Made by a program: the position numbers and the translations under genes. From assembly GCA_013286075.1 (NCBI GenBank), contig JABDGJ010000003.1, positions 1-53,005 of the forward strand: DNA of 53,005 bases. The letters are read 5' to 3'. How positions within the stretch are numbered: the stretch's first letter is position 1; each line of letters starts with the position of its first letter. The DNA comes from Chlamydiota bacterium (GTDB lineage Bacteria; Chlamydiota; Chlamydiia; Chlamydiales; Parachlamydiaceae). Below are positions 16,974 through 24,793 of this stretch, one piece after another. Below the pieces are notes generated by a model. It ran no database searches. It was not told the DNA's origin and saw only the letters and a list, made by a program, of their open reading frames with translations.

Positions 16974-17873
16974 TTATACCGAAATGCCGTTTTCGATAAG
17001 AAGATCAATAATTTGGGGCAAAACCTTATAAGCCGCTCTATATCCAGCCTCGTAAACGTGGTCAGGATTGCAATCATCAAAAATTCCCATATCACCTAGT
17101 TCGGGACGAATGACGATTTCCGCCCCTTCCACACAATTGGCACTATGAAGAGAGAGAGCAATTTCTGTGGCACGTGCTGCAATGCCAAATAAATTGTTTG
17201 GGCATGTTCTTGGAAGAAGTCTACAAAGATCGACGGCGATCACAATAGTTGCTCCATATTCTTTGGCTGTTTTGACGGGAACTGGGTCAATCACCCCTCC
17301 ATCTACTAACCATCGCTTATATAAATAGACTGGAGAAAAAATAAAAGGAACGGCGCATGAGGCCCGAACGGGCGGAATGAGAGGACCTGCAGTAAAACAG
17401 GCCAGGTTTCCTGCCATAATATCGGTTGCTACAATACAGAGAGGAATTTGCAGTTCCTCGAAATAGTGACATGACAAGTGAGAAGTCAAAAATCGACTAA
17501 GAGATCTTCCTTGTACTAAGCCATACCTGGCATATAAAACATTGATATCGAGGAGATCCCACGCTCTTAAAGGGGTCACTATTTTTCTCACATACGAGGC
17601 GTTGGGGGTGTCAGCATAAAGAGATCCTACAATTGCTCCGGCACTGCATCCAACAATGAGATCAATGGGAATATTGGCCTCTTCTAAGGCTTGTAAAACT
17701 CCAACATGAGACAATCCACGAAATCCACCACCACCAAGCACAAGCGCAACTCGAACGTTATCCGGAAGTATGCAGCAAGGAAGAGGGGGAGGAGAAATTG
17801 GCAGATCAAATTTTGTTTGACAACTTATCAAAAAGAAAAACAATAGAAAACAAATAAGTGAATTAACTTTCAT
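16974..17873 (-). CDS. Patatin-like phospholipase, predicted lipoprotein
   Basis: 299 residues. The N-terminus MKVNSLICFLLFFFLISCQ is a lipoprotein signal peptide with lipobox LISC. The patatin domain shows the oxyanion loop GGGGFRG, the nucleophile motif GCSAG and the catalytic DGG in VDGGVIDPVPV, so Ser-Asp dyad lipid acyl hydrolase activity is expected. The protein resembles the bacterial RssA/YlbK-type subgroup, and the lipid anchor puts it in the envelope. It follows the site-2 protease gene by 3 bases and closes a sucC-sucD-S2P-patatin run. It may serve phospholipid turnover or act on host membranes; the sequence does not tell which. Confidence 0.9.
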   Translation of the reverse strand: MKVNSLICFLLFFFLISCQTKFDLPISPPPLPCCILPDNVRVALVLGGGGFRGLSHVGVLQALEEANIPIDLIVGCSAGAIVGSLYADTPNASYVRKIVTPLRAWDLLDINVLYARYGLVQGRSLSRFLTSHLSCHYFEELQIPLCIVATDIMAGNLACFTAGPLIPPVRASCAVPFIFSPVYLYKRWLVDGGVIDPVPVKTAKEYGATIVIAVDLCRLLPRTCPNNLFGIAARATEIALSLHSANCVEGAEIVIRPELGDMGIFDDCNPDHVYEAGYRAAYKVLPQIIDLLIENGISV

Positions 17874-17876
17874 AAT

Positions 17877-19022
17877 TTATGAATCAATATTCTTAGTAAA
17901 CTGTCGAAAAGATTTTGCATCCCGAATTGCATCAAATTCTCTTTTTTTTACTATTTCTCGCATATTTGAGGCTCCCTGCTGCACTGCATTGTGTAACCAT
18001 CCGACCGCAGGTTCTTCTTTTCCCATGATGGCGTAACATAAAGCATTGATCACTGCTATTTCTGCAGAAGGCTCTTGTTGGTATGCCTGCAGCCCGACAT
18101 TGGCAGCTTCTTCCCAAAATTGGAGTCGATAAGCAAGTTGTTGCAACAATCGGAGATATTCTTCACTTAATTGATGTTTGATAGGAAATAACCAATCAAA
18201 TGCTTTCTTATGATTTCCCTCTTCTGCCAATATGCGAGCTCCATATTGAGTGGCAGAAACATAAAGAATCCCTTTTGGAGCTTTTTGTCTGATCCGTTGA
18301 AATTTTTCAAATGCCTCTTGTGTAGATCCCTGTTTGAGTTCCACTACTCCTTTTTGCAATATTTCCTGCAGATGAGGATTGCTATCTTCCGGAGTTTTGT
18401 CTTTTAGTTGACTCCAGGCGCGATATCCTTCAAATGCGAGCATGAAGAACAGGGCACCCAATAGTATTTGTTGTAAAAAGAAAAAATAAGCTCCTACTAA
18501 GCCTCCTAGAATAATGCTTAGAAAGACTGCGCATGCGAGACCTCGAAAACCAAACATTCCTTCCAATAAGATCCGAGCAAGTTGCCCGCCATCCAAAGGC
18601 AAAATGGGAAGCAAATTCAATACACTCCAAAAAAGATTCACTGCCAATGCTACTTGCAAAGCATAGGAGAAAATGGGATGTCCTTGAGGGATAATAGAAA
18701 GGGCGTAGTAGGAAAAAATAGCTAAAGAAATTCCCGCTAAAGGACCATTAAGAACAATGATAAATTCTTTCCATTTATTGAGCTCGGCCCCTTTCCTTTG
18801 CGTGATTCCCCCCAACCCAACTAAATTGATTTCTGCTTCCTGCCCAAAAAATAAGGCTGTAAGAGCATGCCCATATTCGTGAATAAGAACGGAGAAAAAA
18901 ATAACAACTGCCCATACCCCAGTTCCTAAAAAAGAAGAGCTATTCAACCATCCCAAAAGAAAGATAAGAACCCAAAAGAAAGGATGAATGATAATGGGAA
19001 TTCGCCCTGGAATAGAAATCAT
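17877..19022 (-). CDS. Site-2 protease family (M50) membrane metalloprotease with C-terminal repeat domain
   Basis: 381 residues. Zinc-binding HEYGH (H48-E49-x-x-H52) lies in the second membrane helix, and the second motif [11 protein letters not shown] (about 137-147, NxxPxPxLDGG-type) supplies the Asp ligand. Five or six hydrophobic segments fill residues 10-205. The C-terminal ~160 residues are soluble and helix-rich, with TPR-like character ([21 protein letters not shown]...; [15 protein letters not shown]...). No PDZ domain is visible, so it is not RseP but the compact FtsH-less S2P type. The ATG overlaps the sucD stop by 4 bases (ATGA), so it is translationally coupled to the succinyl-CoA synthetase genes. 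Its substrate is unknown. Confidence 0.92.
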   Translation of the reverse strand: MISIPGRIPIIIHPFFWVLIFLLGWLNSSSFLGTGVWAVVIFFSVLIHEYGHALTALFFGQEAEINLVGLGGITQRKGAELNKWKEFIIVLNGPLAGISLAIFSYYALSIIPQGHPIFSYALQVALAVNLFWSVLNLLPILPLDGGQLARILLEGMFGFRGLACAVFLSIILGGLVGAYFFFLQQILLGALFFMLAFEGYRAWSQLKDKTPEDSNPHLQEILQKGVVELKQGSTQEAFEKFQRIRQKAPKGILYVSATQYGARILAEEGNHKKAFDWLFPIKHQLSEEYLRLLQQLAYRLQFWEEAANVGLQAYQQEPSAEIAVINALCYAIMGKEEPAVGWLHNAVQQGASNMREIVKKREFDAIRDAKSFRQFTKNIDS

Positions 19023-19885
19023 ATTAATGACTCCACAGCAAGGCCCATTTCTGTAGGAACTTCGGCAATCACAACCCCTACATTTTTTAATGCTGCCATT
19101 TTCATTGCTGCGGTCCCTTGTCCTCCTGAAATAATTGCGCCTGCATGTCCCATTCTTCTTCCGGGAGGAGCTGTTTGTCCTGCAATAAAAGCGGCAATTG
19201 GTTTGGTGCTATGAGATGAAATCCATTGCGCTGCTTCTTCTTCTGCTCGTCCTCCTATTTCTCCAATCATCAAAATAGCTTTTGTTTGTTCATCTTTCTC
19301 AAATAACGCAAGAATATCAATGAACGTTGTCCCATTCAATGGATCGCCGCCAATTCCGACACATGTCGATTGTCCAAGACCTAGCTGCGTGGTTTGCCAA
19401 ACAGCTTCATAGGTTAAAGTACCGGAACGAGATACAATTCCAATACTTCCTTTTTGATGAATATATCCTGGCATAATTCCCATTTTACATTCTCCTGGCG
19501 TAATGATGCCAGGACAATTGGGTCCAATGAGTCGGCTTTTACTTTTCTTCATGACATGGCTTACTCTAAGCATATCTTGAAAAGGAATTCCTTCGGTAAT
19601 ACATACAATTAATGGAATTTCAGCTTCCTCCGCTTCTAAAATTGCTTCGGCGGCAAATGGAGGAGGAACAAAAATCAAAGAAGCATTGCACTCTGTGGAT
19701 TTTTTTGCTTCCCACACTGTGTCAAAAACGGGTAATCCAAGAATTTCTTCTCCCCCCTTACCTGGAGTCACTCCCCCCACATACGTGGGAGCGTATAACA
19801 TTCCTTGTTCAGTATGAAAGCGACCTGCTTTCCCAGTAATCCCTTGTGTAATGATTCGAGTATTGCCATTAATGAGAATTGCCAT
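19019..19885 (-). CDS. sucD: Succinyl-CoA synthetase alpha subunit
   Basis: 288 residues from ATG 19885 ([15 protein letters not shown]...). The CoA-binding N-terminal fold, [20 protein letters not shown] and the phosphorylated His in [13 protein letters not shown] are all present. With SucC it performs substrate-level phosphorylation between succinyl-CoA and succinate in the TCA cycle. An upstream in-frame start at 19930 would overlap sucC and add residues unlike the family, so it is rejected. The gene lies 28 bases after sucC and overlaps the site-2 protease gene by 4 bases. Confidence 0.98.
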   Translation of the reverse strand: MAILINGNTRIITQGITGKAGRFHTEQGMLYAPTYVGGVTPGKGGEEILGLPVFDTVWEAKKSTECNASLIFVPPPFAAEAILEAEEAEIPLIVCITEGIPFQDMLRVSHVMKKSKSRLIGPNCPGIITPGECKMGIMPGYIHQKGSIGIVSRSGTLTYEAVWQTTQLGLGQSTCVGIGGDPLNGTTFIDILALFEKDEQTKAILMIGEIGGRAEEEAAQWISSHSTKPIAAFIAGQTAPPGRRMGHAGAIISGGQGTAAMKMAALKNVGVVIAEVPTEMGLAVESLI

Positions 19886-19913
19886 AGTATTTTCTCTCTT
19901 TGTCCTTAATTGA

Positions 19914-21074
19914 CTATCTTGCAAGAGCAACAGCTTTTTGTGCTGCAGAGGTCAAGTCGTGTGCACTGATAATCTGCAATTTGGTCTCTTGTAGAAGATG
20001 TTTCCCTTGATCGACATTTGTCCCTTCCAACCGAACGACAAGAGGAACATGAATATGCAATTCTTCTGCCGCTGCAATGATTCCTTCTGCAATGGTTCCG
20101 CAGTTCATAATACCGCCAAAAATATTGATCAAAATTACTTTTACCTTAGGATCGGATAAAATGATCTTGAAACCTTCCGCCACAATTTCTTTAGAAGCAC
20201 TTCCACCGACGTCGAGAAAATTAGCTGGTTCGCCCCCATAGTGTTTGATTAAATCCATTGTAGCCATGGCTAATCCGGCTCCGTTGACCATGCAACCAAT
20301 ATTTCCATCAAGAGACACATAGGCCAAATCAATTTCACGCGCGAGTGCCTCATAAGGGTTTACTTGCGATGGATCAAATAGAGCTTTTAAATCGGGATGG
20401 CGAAAAAGAGCATTGTCATCCAAGCTGATTTTGGCATCCAATGCGTACAAGTCTCCTTCTTTTGTTTCCACCAATGGATTGATTTCCACCAATGTCGCAT
20501 CAATCTCAACAAAAGCTTGTACGAGCTTTTTAATACACTCAATCCCTTGTTTGGCTATCTTTCCTTTCCATCGCATAAAATTCGCAATTCGATAGAGATG
20601 GTAAGAGCGAAAGACCCCATCAAGAGGAATTGGTAGGAAAAGAACTTGATCGGGATGCTCTTGCGCGACTTGTTCAATCTCTACACCACCCACGGAAGAG
20701 ATCAATAACATATTTTGTGCCCGTTCTCGATTAACTGCAATGCTCAGGTAATATTCATGCGCAATAGCAAGTGGAGAGGAAAGCAAAAGCTGAGAGGCTA
20801 CTAATCCTTCTTTACCCGTTTGTGGGGTCACAATTTTTTTTCCAAGAAGTTCTTTGACCCATTTCCGAATTTCATTTCTATCCTTCGCAAATTGTACACC
20901 GCCTGCTTTTCCTCTTCCACCCGCATGGATTTGTACTTTTAAAACAGCAGATGACCATTGGTATTGATCGAGAATGGCATCCGCTTCCGCAAGAGAAGAA
21001 ATCACAGCAAATGGAGGTATGGGAATTCCATAGGATTGTAAAATTTTTTTGGCTTGAAATTCGTGAATATCCAC
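19914..21074 (-). CDS. sucC: Succinyl-CoA synthetase beta subunit
   Basis: 386 residues, the standard length. ATP-grasp N-terminus [21 protein letters not shown], Gly-rich [15 protein letters not shown], metal and phosphate-loop segments [18 protein letters not shown] and [18 protein letters not shown], and the ligase domain [17 protein letters not shown] are clear. It forms the nucleotide-binding half of the SucCD enzyme. The nucleotide (ATP or GTP) is not decided from sequence alone. The gene is first in the sucC-sucD-S2P-patatin run and divergent from ftsY across 88 bases, where both promoters must lie. Confidence 0.98.
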   Translation of the reverse strand: MDIHEFQAKKILQSYGIPIPPFAVISSLAEADAILDQYQWSSAVLKVQIHAGGRGKAGGVQFAKDRNEIRKWVKELLGKKIVTPQTGKEGLVASQLLLSSPLAIAHEYYLSIAVNRERAQNMLLISSVGGVEIEQVAQEHPDQVLFLPIPLDGVFRSYHLYRIANFMRWKGKIAKQGIECIKKLVQAFVEIDATLVEINPLVETKEGDLYALDAKISLDDNALFRHPDLKALFDPSQVNPYEALAREIDLAYVSLDGNIGCMVNGAGLAMATMDLIKHYGGEPANFLDVGGSASKEIVAEGFKIILSDPKVKVILINIFGGIMNCGTIAEGIIAAAEELHIHVPLVVRLEGTNVDQGKHLLQETKLQIISAHDLTSAAQKAVALAR

Positions 21075-21162
21075 GATTCACCTAACTTTTTTGTTTTTTT
21101 CATCTTCTCTTTTTTTTATTTTCCATGCTAAACTTTTTTCCAGTCATCTGGAAACGAAAAAA

Positions 21163-22095
21163 ATGGTTATAAAATTTTTAAAATCAACATATTCAAAATT
21201 CACTACTGCTCTTCGCAAAGCCCGTTCTTTACTTAGTGAAAAAATACATTCTCTTTTTCGTGGGAAAATTGATGGCGATATGCTCGATCAGCTGGAGCAA
21301 TTGCTGTATGAGGCCGACTTTGGGGTAAAAACAGCGCAAGAATTGACCCAAATGGTGAAGGAAATCCACCGGGTACATCCCTCCTATACAACGGAAGAGT
21401 ATATAAAAGCTTTGCAAAAACACCTCGTGGAAGAACTTCTTCGATATCCTAGCGCATTAAAACAAATTTCCGACGAGCAATCTCCTATGATTATTCTAAT
21501 CGTTGGGGTAAACGGGAATGGGAAGACTACTTCTACAGCAAAATTGGCTCACCTTTTTAGCCAAAATGGCAAAAAAGTCCTCGTAGCTGCAGCGGATACT
21601 TTTCGAGCCGCTGCTATTGACCAACTCGAAACATGGGCTGCACGATTACAGATCGATATTGTCAAAGGAAAGCCAAAAACGGACCCTTCTGCTGTTGCTT
21701 TTGACGCCATTCAAGCAGCAAAATCTAGAAATTGTGATGTGGTTTTAATTGATACCGCTGGCCGTCTCCATACGAAGACCCACTTAATGCAAGAATTAGA
21801 AAAAATGAAAAGAACCTGTCAAAAAGCTTCCTCTCAAGAAGGACCTCACGAAGTTCTTCTCGTATTAGATGCTACGACAGGGCAAAACGCGATTGAACAA
21901 GCCAAAGAATTTTACAAGTTTACGCGTCCGACCGGCATTATCCTAACAAAGATCGATGGCACAGCAAAAGGAGGCATTGTCTTTTCCATCCAAAAAGAAT
22001 TACAACTTCCAGTTAAATTTATTGGGACTGGTGAACAAATAGATGATTTGCAGCCATTTAATCCAGAAGCCTTTGTCTCCAACTTATTCGAATAG
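21163..22095 (+). CDS. ftsY: Signal recognition particle receptor FtsY
   Basis: About 310 residues. Helical N domain (about 10-95), then the SRP-GTPase G domain: G1 GVNGNGKTTSTAKLA, the insertion segment AADTFRAAAIDQLETWA, G3 DTAGRLHTK, G4 TKIDGTAKGG and the closing FIGTGEQIDDLQPF. FtsY docks SRP-ribosome complexes at the membrane for co-translational insertion. The acidic A domain of E. coli FtsY is absent; the N-terminus is a short basic segment (MVIKFLKSTYSKF), as in many compact FtsY proteins. I choose ATG 21163; a TTG at 21091 would add a hydrophobic leader unlike the family. ftsY divergent from sucCD repeats the chlamydial gene order I recall. Confidence 0.97.
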   Translation: MVIKFLKSTYSKFTTALRKARSLLSEKIHSLFRGKIDGDMLDQLEQLLYEADFGVKTAQELTQMVKEIHRVHPSYTTEEYIKALQKHLVEELLRYPSALKQISDEQSPMIILIVGVNGNGKTTSTAKLAHLFSQNGKKVLVAAADTFRAAAIDQLETWAARLQIDIVKGKPKTDPSAVAFDAIQAAKSRNCDVVLIDTAGRLHTKTHLMQELEKMKRTCQKASSQEGPHEVLLVLDATTGQNAIEQAKEFYKFTRPTGIILTKIDGTAKGGIVFSIQKELQLPVKFIGTGEQIDDLQPFNPEAFVSNLFE

Positions 22096-22170
22096 TCTCT
22101 CCCTCTCTCAATAAAAAAAATAATTTACATTTATTCTAAAACGCTTAGTATGAAGTATATACTGAACTCT

Positions 22171-22230
22171 CCTGTGCAAACCGCATTGCGCTTTAGCTCA
22201 ATTGAGCTTGAGCGCAATGCCAATCACAGG
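22171..22230 (+). promoter_or_regulatory. Long hairpin in the leader of the small secreted-protein gene
   Basis: Perfect arms GCATTGCGCT (22183-22192) and AGCGCAATGC (22211-22220) enclose the perfect palindrome AGCTCAATTGAGCT (22195-22208), all on one centre. Outer CCTGTG (22171-22176) and CACAGG (22225-22230) can extend the stem with a bulge. It ends 11 bases before the GGAG ribosome-binding site of the gene at 22249. It could be an operator, a structured 5' leader or a small repeat. Confidence 0.6.
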
Positions 22231-22248
22231 CCGAACTCAAGGAGAAAT

Positions 22249-22659
22249 ATGAAACAGTTCTTTATTCATTCGTTTCTGCTGACCCTATTGTTTATCGCTT
22301 TCGGCTCTGCCCCAGTTTTTGGACAAAGAGGAGAAAGAGGGGGTTGGGATCGAGGATATCGAAATGACTATTATGGAAGAGGTAACCTGGATGGAAGAGG
22401 TAACTATGATTCTGGAAGGAATAATTCCTATGGGCTAGGTGTCTCTGGAGGACCAGGATATGGTTCAAATCTAGGATACTACAACTATTATGGAACACCT
22501 CAAGGATCATTATATTACGATAATTATAGATCTCCCTATTATTATAACAACGCCTATCCAAACTATAATAACGCCTATCCAAATAGCGCTTCTTATTACA
22601 ACTATAGATATGCTTATCCAGACAGCGCCTCTTACTACAACAACTACTACCCTCGTTAA
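22249..22659 (+). CDS. Small exported Gly/Tyr/Asn-rich protein
   Basis: 136 residues from ATG 22249, chosen because GGAGAAAT lies directly before it and a clear signal peptide starts there (MKQFFIHSFLLTLLFIAFG, cleavage likely after VFG). The mature part is low complexity: a Gly/Arg/Asn-rich half (RGNYDSGRNN) and then Tyr-rich tandem segments. NNAYPNY and YPNSASYYNY/YPDSASYYNN are near repeats of about 8-16 residues. No Cys remains in the mature chain. No family is recognised; it is probably periplasmic or surface-exposed. It is the first of three small Tyr-rich exported proteins on this strand and follows a strong hairpin. A longer start at 22150 would run through the hairpin and has no ribosome-binding site. 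Confidence 0.7.
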   Translation: MKQFFIHSFLLTLLFIAFGSAPVFGQRGERGGWDRGYRNDYYGRGNLDGRGNYDSGRNNSYGLGVSGGPGYGSNLGYYNYYGTPQGSLYYDNYRSPYYYNNAYPNYNNAYPNSASYYNYRYAYPDSASYYNNYYPR

Positions 22660-22699
22660 GAAATAGCGCCCTTATGGTCTCCCCGGCCCCCTTGTTCAA

Positions 22700-22963
22700 G
22701 AGGGTGTTTTGTAATTATAATAGCCTTGCTTCTTTCTAAAACTCGCTTTGTATCGAAAAATTGCTAGAGTTTTGCATGACAAGAACAATATCTACCACAG
22801 AGCCCACAGAGATCACACAGAGGAGTTTTAAAATTTCTCTCTCTGTGATCTCTGTGGGCTCTGTGGTAGATATTTACTAGAAGTCTACAAACAAATGAAA
22901 TATAACCCTTTGGAATTTCGAAAGAGGCCTATTTAGAGACTGTTAGAATTACAAAACACCCTC
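22700..22963. mobile_element. 264-bp MITE-like element with 17-bp terminal inverted repeats and internal hairpin
   Basis: GAGGGTGTTTTGTAATT (22700-22716) is repeated exactly, inverted, at 22947-22963; further partial similarity continues inward. No ORF lies inside. The centre is a hairpin with 30-bp perfect arms, 22787-22816 and 22845-22874. The arms are a 9-bp-period repeat (CACAGAGCC, CACAGAGAT). It sits between two small exported-protein genes. Related ends occur at 15903-15949 and 34807-34856. A non-autonomous element of IS origin is the simplest reading. Confidence 0.65.
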
Positions 22964-22977
22964 TTAGGAGATAATAT

Positions 22978-23280
22978 ATGCTCTATATACTTCGGTGGGT
23001 ATTGACTAGGACTACCGTCGCTACTAGTTTTACGATTGTCACCATGAGCCTGCAAGCAGAGAAAAATCCGCAGTTTTTATACTACGGGGTTTCTCCAGCA
23101 AATTACTATACGATTCGGGGTCGTCCGACACAACCGCACTATTTTGACAACGGAACTGCTCCTGGGATCTATTATGAGGCGGAAGACGATCCTTCTATCT
23201 ATACGAATTTTGTGTATCCCTCTTATCCCTATTGGGGGGTCTACTATAAGAATAATTATCCAATAAGAAAATTTCGATGA
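22978..23280 (+). CDS. Small exported Tyr-rich protein
   Basis: 100 residues. ATG 22978 follows AGGAGATAATAT, a good ribosome-binding site. The N-terminus (MLYILRWVLTRTTVATSFTIVTMSLQA) is a probable signal peptide with an AEK junction near residue 27. The mature part is rich in Tyr, Pro and Asn, with repeated aromatic motifs (FLYYGVSPANYYTIRG, YPSYPYWGVYYKNNYP) and no Cys. No family is recognised. It overlaps the next small gene's possible first ATG (ATGA at 23277-23280), so the two are probably co-transcribed. The MITE-like element lies immediately upstream and may carry its promoter. Confidence 0.6.
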   Translation: MLYILRWVLTRTTVATSFTIVTMSLQAEKNPQFLYYGVSPANYYTIRGRPTQPHYFDNGTAPGIYYEAEDDPSIYTNFVYPSYPYWGVYYKNNYPIRKFR

Positions 23281-23291
23281 TGGAGGAAAAT

Positions 23292-23606
23292 ATGGGCAAT
23301 GTATATCAGTGGTTGGGTGGTATTTTCTTTATTTTCGTTGCTCTAGATCTTTGGGCCTACCCTGCTGACTATAGCGAAAAAAACCGACACAATAGCGAAC
23401 GAACAGCATGGGGAGGAAATGGGGGATCATGGGGAGTTCCTCATAGCGAATTTAGTGAGGAGTATGGTTGGCGCAACCGAAATCCAAGAACTTCTCGTTC
23501 TTATTATTCACAATATTTATATTGTCGAACCCCTTCCTATCCGTATGCAGAGCAATACGCTAGCGAAAATGTCGATGGAGCTGCTCTCTATTTTACGATT
23601 CGATAG
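23292..23606 (+). CDS. Small exported aromatic-rich protein
   Basis: About 104 residues from ATG 23292, preceded by GGAGGAAAAT; an alternative ATG at 23277 adds MMEEN. A signal peptide is visible (MGNVYQWLGGIFFIFVALDLWAYP), followed by a polar chain rich in Ser, Tyr, Arg and Gly (GGNGGSWGVPHSEFSEEYGW, SRSYYSQYLYCRTPSYPYAEQY). No family is recognised. It is third in the run of small exported proteins. The 3' end overlaps the convergent tyrP gene by 19 bases. The ending DGAALYFTIR resembles the YYTIRG motif of the preceding protein, so the two may be related. Confidence 0.6.
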   Translation: MGNVYQWLGGIFFIFVALDLWAYPADYSEKNRHNSERTAWGGNGGSWGVPHSEFSEEYGWRNRNPRTSRSYYSQYLYCRTPSYPYAEQYASENVDGAALYFTIR

Positions 23607-24784
23607 ATCAGACGAATACATTCAGTAATAAGTTCGACTGAAACAAACGATGCTAATAAGCCGAGAAAGATTTTTCCTCCTGGGAGTTGGTGTTGTTTAG
23701 GGAGATGAAGAACATACCTTCCTCTCCACACCATAAGAATGGGTAAGAGACCAAGTAAAAATGCTGTTCCAAATCCTCCAGCATAATCGAGTGCGATAAG
23801 AAAAATATGAGGATACAAAAGAGCGATCACAAGAGGAGGAACTAAAACAACCATAGCTAAAAGAATTTTCCCTCTAGAATCTTTTTTTATTTGTAAACCG
23901 TCTGCAAGAAAATCGCGCAATCCCAAAGTCACTCCTAAAAAAGAAGTAACAAGAGCAAAAAATGCGAGAGTCTGTCCAAGCCAATATACCAAAGAATTAT
24001 TCATGAAATATTTCAAAGGATACACTGCTGTCTGTCCCAATTGTAGAGTTTCAAGAAGTCCATGCGGCGCTGCATAAGGAACTATCCCCAAAATTAAGGC
24101 TTCCCAAACAACATAAGCTACTAGTGGAATAGAACTTCCGATGATAATTGCTTTGCGAATTTGACGAGCGTCGTGATTCATCATCGCGGCAAGGGTAGGA
24201 ATAATTCCTTGGTAAGCAAAAGAAGTAAATGCAATAGGCAAAACATAAAACGAATAAGACCAATTTTGCATCCCCAATAGCGAAATATCTATGTAACGGG
24301 CTCCTAAAAATACAAAGCCAAAATAAGAGAGGGCTAAACCAACAATGAGATAGATATTGAGTTTACCTGCTATGTGAGTCGGAACAAGAAGAAGTGGAGT
24401 AGCAAGAGCAATAAAAAGAGGAGCTCCTAGATCTTCAGGTAGTCTATTTCCGGATAATTCGATAAAAATATTTCCACACCCAACCACATAGGCAACTGTC
24501 AAACAATAAAAAAGAAAAAGATAGACGACCCATGCAGCCACTTTACCTTCTCTTCCAAGAATATATCGAGCCATAGAGATAATGTTGTTATCCCCTTTCA
24601 TCCATTGTGTTATCTCTAAAAAGAGAAGACCTGTACTCGCCATGAACATCCAACACACGACATAAGCAAAAAAAGAGGGAATAAATCCGGCATGGCTTGT
24701 CAAGACTGGAAGTGCAAGCATCCCCCCTCCAATGGCAGTTCCTGCAACGAGAAGAGTTCCAATATAGGTATTTCTGATTGTCAT
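23588..24784 (-). CDS. tyrP: Aromatic amino acid permease (TyrP/HAAAP family)
   Basis: 398 residues, about 11 hydrophobic helices. The N-terminal GTLLVAGTAIGGGMLALPV is the family signature for tyrosine/tryptophan-specific proton symporters. Chlamydiae import tyrosine and/or tryptophan from the host by TyrP, and in C. trachomatis tyrP copies lie beside glmS (from memory), as here. Substrate choice cannot be read directly. The start ATG 24784 lies 9 bases after the glmS stop, so the gene is probably in the glmM-glmS-tyrP operon. Only one copy is present in this window. Confidence 0.93.
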   Translation of the reverse strand: MTIRNTYIGTLLVAGTAIGGGMLALPVLTSHAGFIPSFFAYVVCWMFMASTGLLFLEITQWMKGDNNIISMARYILGREGKVAAWVVYLFLFYCLTVAYVVGCGNIFIELSGNRLPEDLGAPLFIALATPLLLVPTHIAGKLNIYLIVGLALSYFGFVFLGARYIDISLLGMQNWSYSFYVLPIAFTSFAYQGIIPTLAAMMNHDARQIRKAIIIGSSIPLVAYVVWEALILGIVPYAAPHGLLETLQLGQTAVYPLKYFMNNSLVYWLGQTLAFFALVTSFLGVTLGLRDFLADGLQIKKDSRGKILLAMVVLVPPLVIALLYPHIFLIALDYAGGFGTAFLLGLLPILMVWRGRYVLHLPKQHQLPGGKIFLGLLASFVSVELITECIRLIYRIVK

Positions 24785-24793
24785 AGAAATTTT

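Noticed and set aside
21091..21162. Longer FtsY with a hydrophobic N-terminal leader from TTG 21091
   Set aside because: The extension is Phe/Ser-rich low complexity from the divergent promoter region; the ATG at 21163 gives the usual NG-domain start.
22683..22712. Terminator after the small exported gene
   Set aside because: The CCCCTTG/CAAGAGGG pairing is short and bulged, and the T-run belongs to the terminal repeat of the MITE-like element.
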